In this document: piece by piece, positions 33,176-41,177 of the stretch
Position numbering within the stretch: position 1 is the stretch's first letter
Layout: every line of letters begins with the position of its first letter
From: DAIPKP01 sp964539095
GTDB taxonomy: Bacteria; Synergistota; Synergistia; Synergistales; Aminiphilaceae
DNA length: 44,084 nucleotides
Direction: 5' to 3'
Assembly: GCA_964539095.1 (NCBI GenBank)
Contig: CAZIFL010000026.1
Span: 1-44,084 of the forward strand
The notes under the pieces: generated by a model
The model's database searches: none
The model's input: the letters and a program-made list of their open reading frames with translations, nothing else
What the model was told of the DNA's origin: nothing
Position numbers and translations under genes: made by a program

Positions 33176-36094
33176 TTGAATTTACGATGGAAGACCGCTC
33201 TCATACTAATTTTGGTGCTCACTCCCGTTATCGGGACTCTGGGCTTTGTTCTTCGTGGCACCATGCTTGAGGTAGAGAGAGAGGCCCGGCATCGGGAGGG
33301 GTTGTCGCTTCGGGAAAAAACCCTGAACGACCTGCGGCTTCGAGAGACAGAGCTTTGCCGGAGGGCCCGAAACGCTCTGCACCTCTTTCAAGAGGACGCA
33401 AACTCTCCGGAGACATCCTTCCTCGGCAGGAGTACCGACGAGAGGTGCTCTGTTGCCGCAGATTTTGCTCTTCTGATCACCCCTCAGGGGAAGATCCTCT
33501 GGCAGGAGGGAGCACCCTTCGGAGAAAGTCTTGTTCTCCCCCCCTGGGACGCCCTTTTGCACCCTCCCGTATCGGGAGAACTCTTTCTTCTGGCTACCAC
33601 CCGAAACAGGACGTTTCTCCTGGCTGGGGCCCCTCGGCTTGACCCCTCCGGAGGAGAGTCCCCGGAAAGCATCCTTCTGCTGGCACGGGATCTACGATCC
33701 TTTTTCCCCTCCCCCAGAAGCGTCACAGAGCCTCCCTCATCGCAACCGAAGGAAAGATCCCTCCCGCTCCCCGAATATTTCCCCCTTCTGGAAGAGGGGA
33801 AAACCTTCTTTCCTCGGAACAGCTCCATCACACATGAGACTGGAGACATCAAAAAAACGCTACTCCAGGAGATTTCTCAAGGGGAACAGAGCTACTTTCT
33901 GCTGCGCAACTGGGATGAGACCCCCATCGCTCTTCTGAGCTTCTCCTCCTCATCAAGGGTGGTGGATCTCACACACCGCTCTCTTCGTGTGAACTATCTT
34001 CTGCTTTTTCTCCTGGGCGGACTCCTCTTTACCGGCCTGCTCCTGCTTCTGCACCGCATGGTAATCCAGAGGCTCCATTACCTTGGGGCCTTTCTTCAAA
34101 CCCTTATCCGGGAGAGCCAGGTTACCCCCTCCTCCCAGAGGATCTCTCTGAAGGGGTCTGACGAAATCAGCCTTCTGGGAGAAAACATTAACACGCTCCT
34201 CGATACTCTTGAAGAGACCCGCCGCGTAGAGCGACAAAACGAACAACAGCTTCTGGCCCTGGCGAACAACATCCCCGGTGCGGTCTATCGGAGCCGGGTG
34301 GATCGGCAGTTTACGAAAATCTTCGTGAGCGACAACTTCGAGCGGCTCACGGGGTACAAAGCCAAAGACATTTTAGGAAGCCATCGGATCACCATCACGG
34401 ATATCACCCACCCCGACGATCGGGTCTATCTGCTTACCTCCTTCTGGAAACAGCTTGAGGAGGTAGGATCCTTCTCCATCTACTACCGCGTTCTACGAAG
34501 CGACGGAGAGTACATCTGGGTTCACGACTGCGGCCAGGTAACCCTGGATGAGGTTACGGGAGAGCGCTTCATCGACGGGGTTATTCTCGACATGACCGAG
34601 CTAAAAAAGACAGAGATCCAGCTTCAAGAGGAGAAAAATCGTTACAAGGAGCTTGCCGACAGTCTTCCTCAGACCATCTTCGAGACAGACCTCACCGGAA
34701 AGATTCGTTTTATGAACCGTAACGGTTTTTCCAGCTTCGGCTATCTTCCGAGAGATCTCAAAGAACGCCAGATCTCCTGGCTTGATCTCTTCGAGGAGGA
34801 TCATGCCATCGTCGCCCGGCGCTGCATGAAACGCCTCTTCGACGAGGACCGGGAAATCTCCACAGAACTTACCGCCCGTACAGGGGAAGGTAAAACCTTC
34901 CCTGCGGCACTCTACATCAATCCAGTACGGGAAGAGGGGGAGATTGCAGGAGTTCTTGGAATCATCATCGATCTCTCTGCCCAGAAAACCATGGAAGAGA
35001 AGCTGCGCTTTCTCAGCATGCACGACTCTCTTACAGGGCTCTACAACCGGGCTTTCTTCGAAGAAGAGATGCGGCGCATGGACAGCCGGCGTTTTGATCC
35101 TCTGGGAGTTATCATGTGCGATCTCGATGGGCTCAAGCTGGTGAACGACATTATGGGACACTCTTCGGGCGATCGGCTTCTCATCGCCGCCGCCTGCATT
35201 CTGCGCCAGACCTTCCGAAGTTCCGATGTCATCGCCCGAATAGGAGGGGACGAGTTCTCCATTCTTCTCCCCCAGTGCCCGGAAGAGAAAATGCGCGAGA
35301 CCCTTGAAAGGCTTCAGAAGAACATCGAGGCCTACAACGCAGGGGCTGGCTCCATCCCCCTCAGCATCTCCGTGGGAAGCGCCTGCCGGGAAATCTCTTC
35401 AGAAGAAGGTGTCCAGATTTCCGCAGAGACCCTGATGAACGAAGCAGATTCCCGGATGTATCGGCAGAAGCTTCGTCAGAGTGCCCAGGTGCGAAGAAAT
35501 TTCGTGGAAAAGCTGCACAGCAATTTCTGCAACGCTTCGATGCCAAACTCCCGGGGGCACCAGCATCATGCCCGAGACCTTCTGCTGGCCCTCTGGAAGC
35601 ATCTGGAAAAGCCCGAGAGCGAAGAAGCGTACCTAGGGCTCTTCGCCCTCTTCCACGATATCGGCTACATCGGCATTCCACCCGAAATTGTGAAAAAAAC
35701 CGCCCCTCTTACGGAGAAGGAGTGGCAGATTATCCGAAGGCATCCGGAGATAGGGCATCGCGTAGCACTGAGTTCCCCTGAACTCGCTCCGGTGGCAGAT
35801 CTGATCCTCAAGCATCACGAACGACCGGACGGCAAGGGATACCCTCTTGAACTCTCGCGCGATGAAATTCCTGCGGCATGCCTTCTCTTTGCTCTGGTGG
35901 ATGCCTATACATGCATGATTAATGATCGTCCTTTCCAGAAAGCCTGCTCTCCGGAAGAGGCTTTCCAGGAGATCCGCCGGCATCGGGGGAGCCAGTTCGA
36001 TACTGCCTGCACGGATATTTTTCTAGAGTTTATGGAAAACCATCCCGAACTCCACAAAAGCGTTCCGAACAAGACAAAAGACAAGAAGCTATAA
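33176..36094 (+). CDS. Membrane sensor with two PAS domains, GGDEF and HD-GYP domains
   Basis: About 972 residues. An N-terminal helix, an extracytoplasmic sensor of about 240 residues and a second helix (LLLFLLGGLLFTGLLLLLHR) are followed by a HAMP-like linker. Two PAS domains come next (about 355-475 and 490-605). The GGDEF domain has 'DSLTGLYNRAFFEEEM' and an intact GGDEF. The HD-GYP domain has FHDIGYIGIP and HHERPDGKGYP. The Lys that usually follows HDIG is Tyr. It may make and/or degrade cyclic di-GMP. Start is uncertain: TTG 33176 with AAGGA 10 nt upstream, or GTG 33167, where the same site would be too close. It is transcribed alone, ahead of the ROK kinase gene. Confidence 0.88.
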   Translation: MNLRWKTALILILVLTPVIGTLGFVLRGTMLEVEREARHREGLSLREKTLNDLRLRETELCRRARNALHLFQEDANSPETSFLGRSTDERCSVAADFALLITPQGKILWQEGAPFGESLVLPPWDALLHPPVSGELFLLATTRNRTFLLAGAPRLDPSGGESPESILLLARDLRSFFPSPRSVTEPPSSQPKERSLPLPEYFPLLEEGKTFFPRNSSITHETGDIKKTLLQEISQGEQSYFLLRNWDETPIALLSFSSSSRVVDLTHRSLRVNYLLLFLLGGLLFTGLLLLLHRMVIQRLHYLGAFLQTLIRESQVTPSSQRISLKGSDEISLLGENINTLLDTLEETRRVERQNEQQLLALANNIPGAVYRSRVDRQFTKIFVSDNFERLTGYKAKDILGSHRITITDITHPDDRVYLLTSFWKQLEEVGSFSIYYRVLRSDGEYIWVHDCGQVTLDEVTGERFIDGVILDMTELKKTEIQLQEEKNRYKELADSLPQTIFETDLTGKIRFMNRNGFSSFGYLPRDLKERQISWLDLFEEDHAIVARRCMKRLFDEDREISTELTARTGEGKTFPAALYINPVREEGEIAGVLGIIIDLSAQKTMEEKLRFLSMHDSLTGLYNRAFFEEEMRRMDSRRFDPLGVIMCDLDGLKLVNDIMGHSSGDRLLIAAACILRQTFRSSDVIARIGGDEFSILLPQCPEEKMRETLERLQKNIEAYNAGAGSIPLSISVGSACREISSEEGVQISAETLMNEADSRMYRQKLRQSAQVRRNFVEKLHSNFCNASMPNSRGHQHHARDLLLALWKHLEKPESEEAYLGLFALFHDIGYIGIPPEIVKKTAPLTEKEWQIIRRHPEIGHRVALSSPELAPVADLILKHHERPDGKGYPLELSRDEIPAACLLFALVDAYTCMINDRPFQKACSPEEAFQEIRRHRGSQFDTACTDIFLEFMENHPELHKSVPNKTKDKKL

Positions 36095-36149
36095 TCGACA
36101 AGGATTCCAGGCATCTTTGAGGAAAAGAGAGAGCACAAGGAGGGATATC

Positions 36150-37043
36150 ATGAGACAAACCACCGCGCTGGCCATTGATTTGGGAGGACATACGATCTCA
36201 GCAACCCTGGCGGAAGACGGCGTTCTCTGCAAGACCATCGAAGAGGATACCGTCCCCTCCCGAGAGCTTGCTGCAGTAACCCGGCAGATCGGGGATATCC
36301 TCGAACGATTCGGAACCCCCGAAATACCCCTGGGGATCGGTGTGCCGGGCTTTCTGGACTCCCCCCGAGATGTACTGCGCAGCTCTCCCAACTTCCCCAC
36401 CTGGCGGAATGTCCCCCTTCGGGAATATTTGCAAAAGGAGCTGGGGCGCAAGGTGCTGGTAGAAAACGATGCCAACTGCTACGCTTTGGGGGAGGGGTTT
36501 GCAGGAGAGGCGAAGGGAATGAAGGACTACGCGGTATTCACCCTCGGCACAGGGATCGGAGGGGGGCTCGTAAGCGGAGGACGCCTCATCACAGGTGCCC
36601 ACGGCATGGGCTCGGAATCCGGCCATATTTGGACAAATCACGAAGGATTCTGCGCCCCCGGCTGTGCCGGCAAAGGGCATCTCGAAGCTCTTGCAGGGGC
36701 GGATGGCATCGGCAAAATTGCCCGAAATCTCGGCCTTCCAGAGGATGTGAAAACCTTCTGGACCCTTCGAGAGAAAGATCCTCAAGCGCACCAGGCATGG
36801 GAGACCATCCTCACGCACCTGGCGGGGGCTATCGCCAGCGTTATCCATCTTCTCGATCCCAAGGTGGTGGTTCTTGGAGGAGGGATCAGCCGGGCTGCAG
36901 GACTCGTCCCCGCCCTGGAGGAAAAAATTCTTCCCCTCTTGGCCCTCCCCTTCCGGGAGGTGCTCAACCTCCGCATCAGCTCTCTGGGAAAGGAAGCCCC
37001 CCTCTTCGGAGCCGCTTCGCTCTGGCTCGGAAAGCCCTCCTAA
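36150..37043 (+). CDS. ROK-family sugar kinase
   Basis: A 297-residue protein of the ROK family. The ATP-binding phosphate loop is at the N-terminus (AIDLGGHTISATL), VENDANCYALGE contains the catalytic Asp, and TLGTGIGGGLV is the second phosphate-binding loop. The usual zinc site CxCGxxGC is altered: the segment reads CAPGCAGKGHLE, with two of the standard Cys missing. Members phosphorylate glucose, N-acetylglucosamine or related sugars; the substrate is not determined here. AAGGAGG precedes the ATG at 36150 by 7 nt. It is 55 bp after the GGDEF gene and may be co-transcribed. Confidence 0.87.
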   Translation: MRQTTALAIDLGGHTISATLAEDGVLCKTIEEDTVPSRELAAVTRQIGDILERFGTPEIPLGIGVPGFLDSPRDVLRSSPNFPTWRNVPLREYLQKELGRKVLVENDANCYALGEGFAGEAKGMKDYAVFTLGTGIGGGLVSGGRLITGAHGMGSESGHIWTNHEGFCAPGCAGKGHLEALAGADGIGKIARNLGLPEDVKTFWTLREKDPQAHQAWETILTHLAGAIASVIHLLDPKVVVLGGGISRAAGLVPALEEKILPLLALPFREVLNLRISSLGKEAPLFGAASLWLGKPS

Positions 37044-37048
37044 CCTTC

Positions 37049-37076
37049 TTCTCGAAAGAGGAGAACGTGGTACAAT
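37049..37076 (+). promoter_or_regulatory. Possible promoter for the anti-sigma/STAS pair
   Basis: TACAAT (37071-37076) is preceded by TGG, giving an extended -10. A weak TTCTCG (37049-37054) lies 16 nt upstream. The leader to the ATG at 37162 would be about 80 nt. Confidence 0.45.
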
Positions 37077-37161
37077 GGCCCGCACGCACCGTAGAGAGAT
37101 CGTCTCCCCAGGGATGGGGTTTTCAGGAATACCCTGTATCCGCCTGCAAAGGAGTTCTCCT

Positions 37162-37620
37162 ATGAAAAGCCTGGAAAAAGTTTTTCGTACTCGAAAAGAG
37201 TTCGAGATGCATATCCGCGTCATCCGGCATTTTCTCGCAGCCCATGTCTCTCGTCGCGGGGATCTCCTTTTTGTCGCCATCAACGAGGCGGTGAACAACG
37301 CCCTCTTTCACGGGAACCGGAACGATCCCTCAAAAAAGGTTCTTCTTCATCTCTCGCAAAAAGGAGAGGAGCTTCAGATTTCGGTGCAGGACGAAGGAAA
37401 CCGGCTGGATCGGGACATGTTTTTTCGGCACCGATCGAGAGAGGATGCGGATCCTCTTTCCGAGCACGGAAGAGGGTTTATGATCATGGAGGGATGCTGT
37501 GATCGGCTTTTCTTTCCAAAACCGGGAACTATCTGTATGATTGTGACGCTGAACGAGAAAACCCTTGGAGCATCCAGACTCCCGGGGACAAATGCATACA
37601 AGGAGGAGGTTCGGTCATGA
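37162..37620 (+). CDS. RsbW/SpoIIAB-like anti-sigma factor (GHKL ATPase domain)
   Basis: A 152-residue protein with a single GHKL ATPase domain. The N-box is 'AINEAVNNALFHGNRND', the G1 box VQDEGN, and the G2 box HGRGFMIM. These match the HATPase_c_2 family of anti-sigma factors and serine kinases, which inactivate their STAS partner by phosphorylation. The start at 37162 has AAAGGAG 7 nt upstream, and the reading frame is open farther upstream without a site. Its stop overlaps the STAS gene (ATGA at 37617-37620). No sigma factor gene is visible, so the output may be another target. Confidence 0.9.
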   Translation: MKSLEKVFRTRKEFEMHIRVIRHFLAAHVSRRGDLLFVAINEAVNNALFHGNRNDPSKKVLLHLSQKGEELQISVQDEGNRLDRDMFFRHRSREDADPLSEHGRGFMIMEGCCDRLFFPKPGTICMIVTLNEKTLGASRLPGTNAYKEEVRS

Positions 37621-37919
37621 AAATGAACATGAATGTACAGGGAAACAGGATGGAAGTTCACCTTTCGGGCTACATGTATGTGGAGGATGCTACCCTCTTC
37701 CGGGAAGAGGCCATCAAGAAGATGGGTGAGATGGTCTCTCACGTGGAGATCCACATGGGAGAACTTCAGTTTATCGACAGCGCCGGTATGGGGGTGCTCA
37801 TCTCCCTCTACAAGCGTTGTGCGAAGCGCGGAGGAACCATGGTGCTTCATAATCTTCGAGGAAGCGTCAAAGAAGTCTTCGAACTCACTCGGCTCGACCA
37901 GATTTTCACCATAAAATAG
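37617..37919 (+). CDS. STAS-domain anti-anti-sigma factor
   Basis: A 100-residue single STAS domain. It has the 'VEIHMGELQFIDSAGMGVL' pattern, with the phosphorylatable Ser in IDSAG, and ends with the usual helix (VFELTRLDQIF). Such proteins bind and release the RsbW-type partner according to phosphorylation. It is translationally coupled to the upstream gene by a 4-nt overlap, so the two form one partner-switching module. Confidence 0.92.
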   Translation: MKMNMNVQGNRMEVHLSGYMYVEDATLFREEAIKKMGEMVSHVEIHMGELQFIDSAGMGVLISLYKRCAKRGGTMVLHNLRGSVKEVFELTRLDQIFTIK

Positions 37920-37967
37920 CTATACCAGGCCACTGCCCTAACGACCGCTTTGGCATCAGAACATCAT

Positions 37968-37996
37968 CCCCCCGAACCCCTCGGGGGGTCTTTTTT
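37968..37996 (+). terminator. Rho-independent terminator after the STAS gene
   Basis: An 8-bp stem, CCCCCCGA with TCGGGGGG, 5-nt loop, is followed by TC and six T residues. A strong, classical terminator. Confidence 0.93.
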
Positions 37997-38049
37997 CGCC
38001 TTCCTCAAAAGCTTCTGCCTCTTCGGCTATCTCCTTTGAGCCAGAATTC

Positions 38050-38058
38050 TGGTATAAT
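38050..38058 (+). promoter_or_regulatory. Extended -10 promoter for the small ORF and gyrB
   Basis: TGGTATAAT (38050-38058) has a perfect -10 with the TGn extension. No good -35 is at 17 nt. It is 45 nt upstream of the small ORF start. Confidence 0.7.
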
Positions 38059-38102
38059 CTGTAAGCTTGTACTCCTGTCTATGAGGAGGGAGGATACAAC
38101 CC

Positions 38103-38333
38103 ATGATCACCCTATTGGAAACGGGAACCCCTCTCAATCTCGCAGATCTGGTGGCCCTTGTTCGAGAAGAGGGCCGCACCCAGGCTTATCGCAGAGACGG
38201 ATCCGTATACACCGTGCAACTCACCCCCAGAACGATAGCCAAGCGAGATGCTCTTGTGGCGGAACTTCTTCAACAGGGGCTCCCCAAAAGAAACCCCGAA
38301 GAAGACAGCTCCACTGAGCAGAAAAATGAGTAA
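38103..38333 (+). CDS. Small conserved-looking protein ahead of gyrB, function unknown
   Basis: A 76-residue, soluble, charged protein. It has no recognised domain. It begins MITLLETGTPLNLADLVALV and has a 'YTVQLTPRTIAKRDALVAELL' segment, then an acidic, Gln-rich tail. GGAGG is 9 nt before the ATG, and the promoter above it is the only one seen before gyrB (27 bp downstream), so it is the first gene of a gyrB operon. A similar position upstream of gyrB is held by unrelated small genes in other bacteria, so position does not give the function. Confidence 0.7.
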   Translation: MITLLETGTPLNLADLVALVREEGRTQAYRRDGSVYTVQLTPRTIAKRDALVAELLQQGLPKRNPEEDSSTEQKNE

Positions 38334-38360
38334 TTTGCAATTAAGGAGGAACATACGATA

Positions 38361-40271
38361 ATGAACGCTGCCACTGCCTCCCAGCAGTACACCGCAGAGA
38401 ACATACAGATTCTTGAAGGCCTTGAGGCGGTACGGAAACGCCCGGGAATGTATATCGGAGACACCGCAAGCCGGGGACTCCATCATTTGGTTTATGAAAT
38501 CGTAGACAACTCACTGGATGAGGCTCTGGCGGGGATATGCAACAACGTGGAAGTCACCATCCATCCGGATAACAGCATCTCCGTGGAAGACAACGGCCGG
38601 GGAATTCCCGTGGACGAACACCCCACCATGGGAAAATCCGCCGCCGAGGTGGTTCTCACGGTACTCCACGCAGGGGGAAAGTTCGACAACAAAACCTACC
38701 AGGTCTCCGGAGGGCTTCACGGAGTAGGCCTCTCGGTGGTAAACGCCCTTTCGGAGTGGCTGGAACTTACAATCTGGAAAAACGGGCAGGAGTGGAAGCA
38801 GTCCTATCGCCGGGGTATTCCTTTAGCTCCCCTTGTTGCGGGAGAGGACACCGCCCGCCAGGGGACGAAGATTCACTTTCTTCCGGATAGCCTCATCTTC
38901 CCCGAAATCTCCTTCTCCTGGGATATTCTCTCTTCTCGCCTCCGGGAACTGGCCTTTCTCACTCCGGGAATTGCCATCATTCTGCGGGATCAGCGGCAGG
39001 AGAAAGAGACGCTCTTCTCCTACGACGGAGGAATCACCTCCTTTGTGGAGCATCTAAACCGAGGCAAAGAGACCCTTTTCGCCCCCCCCCTCTCCATTTC
39101 AGGAGAAAAGGACGGGGTTTTTGTGGATGTGGCCATCCAGTATAACGATAGCTACATGGAACGAATCTTCCCCTTTGCCAATCTTATCCACACCATTGAG
39201 GGGGGAACGCACGTATCGGGGTTCCGCACCGCCCTCACCCGTGGAGTGAACGAGATGGCCCGGCGGGAGAAGCTCCTCAAAGAAAAAGAAGTCAATCTGA
39301 CCGGAGAGGACCTTAAAGAGGGGCTCACCGCAGTCATCTCCGTGAAGATACCGGAACCCCAGTTCGAAGGGCAGACCAAGACCAAGCTCGGCAACGGAGA
39401 GATCAAGGGAATTGTCGACTCCATGGTCTATGACGCTCTCCTCAACCTTCTGGAGGACCGCCCGGAGACCCTCAAACCAATCGTCAACAACGCCCTCAAA
39501 GCCCGCCAGGCCCGGGAAGCTGCAAAAAAAGCGCGGGAGTTGGTGCGGCGCAAATCTGCCCTCTCCAGCTTCGACCTTCCGGGAAAACTGGCAGACTGCT
39601 CCGGCAAGGATCCCCAAAACTCGGAGATCTACATCGTGGAGGGAAACAGCGCCGGAGGCAGCGCCAAACAGGGACGGGATCGCAGCTTTCAGGCCATTCT
39701 CCCGCTACGGGGAAAGATTCTTAACGTAGAAAAGGCCCGGCTGGATCGGGCGCTGAGTAACAACGAAATCCGCACCATCATTCAAGCCCTGGGGTGCGGG
39801 GTGGGGGACGAATTCGATATCTCCCGGCTCCGGTATCACCGCACCATCATCATGACCGACGCCGATGTAGACGGAGCACACATCCGCACGCTGTTGCTCA
39901 CGCTCTTCTTCCGGTTCATGCCTCAGATCATCGAACAGGGGCATCTCTACGTAGCCCAGCCTCCGCTCTACCGGATTCAGGCGGGAAAAGCCATAAACTA
40001 CTGCTACTCGGAAAAACAGCTCCGGGAGATCATCGCTGCCCTGGAGGGAAAGAAATATGTTCTGCAGCGCTACAAAGGGCTGGGGGAGATGAACCCCGAA
40101 CAGCTCTGGGAGACCACCATGGACCCCGCAGGGCGCGTACTCAAGCGTGTGGAGATCGACGACGCCGTGGCGGCGGATGAAGCCTTCAGTGTCCTCATGG
40201 GAGACAAGGTGGAGCCGCGTCGGGAGTTCATCGAAAAACACGCCCGAGAGGTACGGAATCTGGACGTGTAG
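38361..40271 (+). CDS. gyrB: DNA gyrase subunit B
   Basis: A 636-residue ATPase subunit of DNA gyrase. The GHKL site is at the N-terminus (EIVDNSLDEA, DNGRGIP, 'GGLHGVGLSVVNALS'). The transducer domain contains QTKTKLGN. The TOPRIM domain contains YIVEGNSAGGSA, PLRGKILNVEKA and the metal-binding TDADVDG, and the C-terminus has RYKGLGEMNP and ends REVRNLDV. With GyrA it introduces negative supercoils. The length fits the gyrase rather than topoisomerase IV type that carries an insertion. GGAGG lies about 11 nt before the ATG. It is not next to dnaA/dnaN/recF within this window. Confidence 0.97.
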   Translation: MNAATASQQYTAENIQILEGLEAVRKRPGMYIGDTASRGLHHLVYEIVDNSLDEALAGICNNVEVTIHPDNSISVEDNGRGIPVDEHPTMGKSAAEVVLTVLHAGGKFDNKTYQVSGGLHGVGLSVVNALSEWLELTIWKNGQEWKQSYRRGIPLAPLVAGEDTARQGTKIHFLPDSLIFPEISFSWDILSSRLRELAFLTPGIAIILRDQRQEKETLFSYDGGITSFVEHLNRGKETLFAPPLSISGEKDGVFVDVAIQYNDSYMERIFPFANLIHTIEGGTHVSGFRTALTRGVNEMARREKLLKEKEVNLTGEDLKEGLTAVISVKIPEPQFEGQTKTKLGNGEIKGIVDSMVYDALLNLLEDRPETLKPIVNNALKARQAREAAKKARELVRRKSALSSFDLPGKLADCSGKDPQNSEIYIVEGNSAGGSAKQGRDRSFQAILPLRGKILNVEKARLDRALSNNEIRTIIQALGCGVGDEFDISRLRYHRTIIMTDADVDGAHIRTLLLTLFFRFMPQIIEQGHLYVAQPPLYRIQAGKAINYCYSEKQLREIIAALEGKKYVLQRYKGLGEMNPEQLWETTMDPAGRVLKRVEIDDAVAADEAFSVLMGDKVEPRREFIEKHAREVRNLDV

Positions 40272-40278
40272 GGGCTAG

Positions 40279-40520
40279 TAGGCTGTTCCACGTTATAGTG
40301 TGCCCTTAGATGGGAGCCTCCGCTTGTGTGTCCCCTCGGCTCCCGAGTGGTCGAACCGCTCCCTTGCTTTGCTGCTCCGAACCGTCGCCACAGACGCGCC
40401 GTCCATGGCGCGACTGCGGCTTGCTGGCACGTCCTGTGCCAGCACCGGTTCTCCGCGACGCAAAGCTGCACTCGCCGACCACTATGTCGCTGCCGGGGAC
40501 ACACAAGCTCCGGCTCCTGC
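40279..40520 (+). repeat. Structured repeat element, copy B (RNA-like core)
   Basis: The core (40313-40517) folds as copy A does: outer stem GGAGCC/GGCTCC and 40322-40335 with 40495-40508 (14 bp, perfect), 40346-40353 with 40476-40483 (8 bp, perfect), 40366-40372 with 40460-40466, 40379-40384 with 40446-40451. The three-way junction has hairpins 40387-40420 (loop GTCCAT) and 40422-40444 (9 bp, loop GTCCT). Against copy A, stems change by paired substitutions: GGCCCG/CGGGCC becomes GAACCG/CGGTTC, and TACCGGCAC/GTGCCGGTA becomes TGCTGGCAC/GTGCCAGCA. The left end (TAGGCTGTTCCAC) resembles copy A. The right end beyond 40520 is degenerate. Confidence 0.87.
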
Positions 40521-40558
40521 GGATCATTCAGGCTCATAATATAAGCAGGAATGATGCA

Positions 40559-40679
40559 CTAGTTCTTAGTTGCTCGTTTTTAGTTAAAGGCAAAGGCAGA
40601 GGCAAAGGCAAAACCATGCGGCAACGGTGGTTTTTGCCCCATACCTTTGCCTTTGCTTTTCCTAGCAACTAGCAACTAG
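40559..40679. repeat. Fold-back element with AAAGGC hexamer repeats
   Basis: A 121-bp long hairpin in three stems: 40559-40574 with 40664-40679 (14 of 16 pairs), 40586-40596 with 40644-40654 (11 bp, perfect AAAGGCAAAGG/CCTTTGCCTTT), and 40607-40616 with 40628-40638 (10 bp plus a bulge). The left arm is a run of AAAGGC-type hexamers (40586-40615); the right outer arm repeats CTAGCAA. No coding potential. It may be a MITE or a gyrB terminator region. Confidence 0.7.
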
Positions 40680-40710
40680 CTTTCCCCTCCTCGGAAAAAC
40701 CTTCCACAGC

Positions 40711-40739
40711 TTGACAAAATATGTAAAGTTTGCTTTACT
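40711..40739 (+). promoter_or_regulatory. Promoter and operator of the XRE regulator gene
   Basis: TTGACA (40711-40716) and TTTACT (40734-40739) are separated by 17 nt. GTAAAG (40723-40728), a 4-nt centre and CTTTAC (40733-40738) form a 16-bp palindrome between and over the two hexamers. A dimeric XRE protein bound there would block RNA polymerase, so autorepression is likely. Confidence 0.8.
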
Positions 40740-40858
40740 TTTAGAGGTTTTTTCCACTCCCTCCGGAAAAAACCAAATGCGTTTTTCCGACCTTCTCACG
40801 TTTTGCCTTCGGAAAATCTTCTTCATGAAGGCGTATTTCAGAGATCAAGGAGGTTTGC

Positions 40859-41071
40859 ATGTACGTTCTTCACCGTACCCGCATCCGTCATCTTCGGATG
40901 CAGCGGGGTTACACCCAGAGAGAGCTTGCGGAGTGCGCGGGGATCACCCAGGAGTATCTTTCCGCCATTGAGCGGGGGAGCCGGGTTCCCTCTCTGGAGG
41001 TGTTTTTTCTTCTGGCGGAGGCTCTTGCAATTCCTCCCTCGGTGCTTCTCTGTAAAAAACGATCCCCCTGA
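40859..41071 (+). CDS. XRE-family HTH transcriptional regulator
   Basis: A 70-residue protein made almost entirely of one helix-turn-helix domain (HLRMQRGYTQRELAECAGITQEYLSAIERGSRVPSLEVFFLLAEAL region). The turn and recognition helix are clear (TQRELAECAG, TQEYLSAIERG). AAGGAGG lies 5 nt before the ATG. The protein has no partner domain and probably binds the palindrome overlapping its own promoter. Targets elsewhere are unknown; the DUF1659 operon downstream has a separate promoter. Confidence 0.9.
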   Translation: MYVLHRTRIRHLRMQRGYTQRELAECAGITQEYLSAIERGSRVPSLEVFFLLAEALAIPPSVLLCKKRSP

Positions 41072-41144
41072 TTTTCAGCGGTACCGTTGGAGGCTGTTGG
41101 AGCCACTCTTCTTCAGGAAATAGTATTTCAAGCACAGCATTCGA

Positions 41145-41177
41145 GGCCTTTCCTCTCCATGAGGAAGGGCCTTTTTT
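41145..41177 (+). terminator. Rho-independent terminator after the XRE gene
   Basis: An 11-bp stem (41145-41155 with 41161-41171, one G-U pair), 5-nt loop, then TTTTTT. Confidence 0.92.

Noticed and set aside
40586..40615. CRISPR-like short direct repeats (AAAGGC run).
   Set aside because: The unit is 6 bp without spacers and lies in one arm of a hairpin; no cas gene is present.
40310..40672. Reading frames inside the repeat element (about 120 codons in copy B, about 90 in copy A) with similar peptide sequences.
   Set aside because: The similarity comes from the nucleotide repeat; substitutions between copies follow base pairing, not codons, and no ribosome site precedes the starts.
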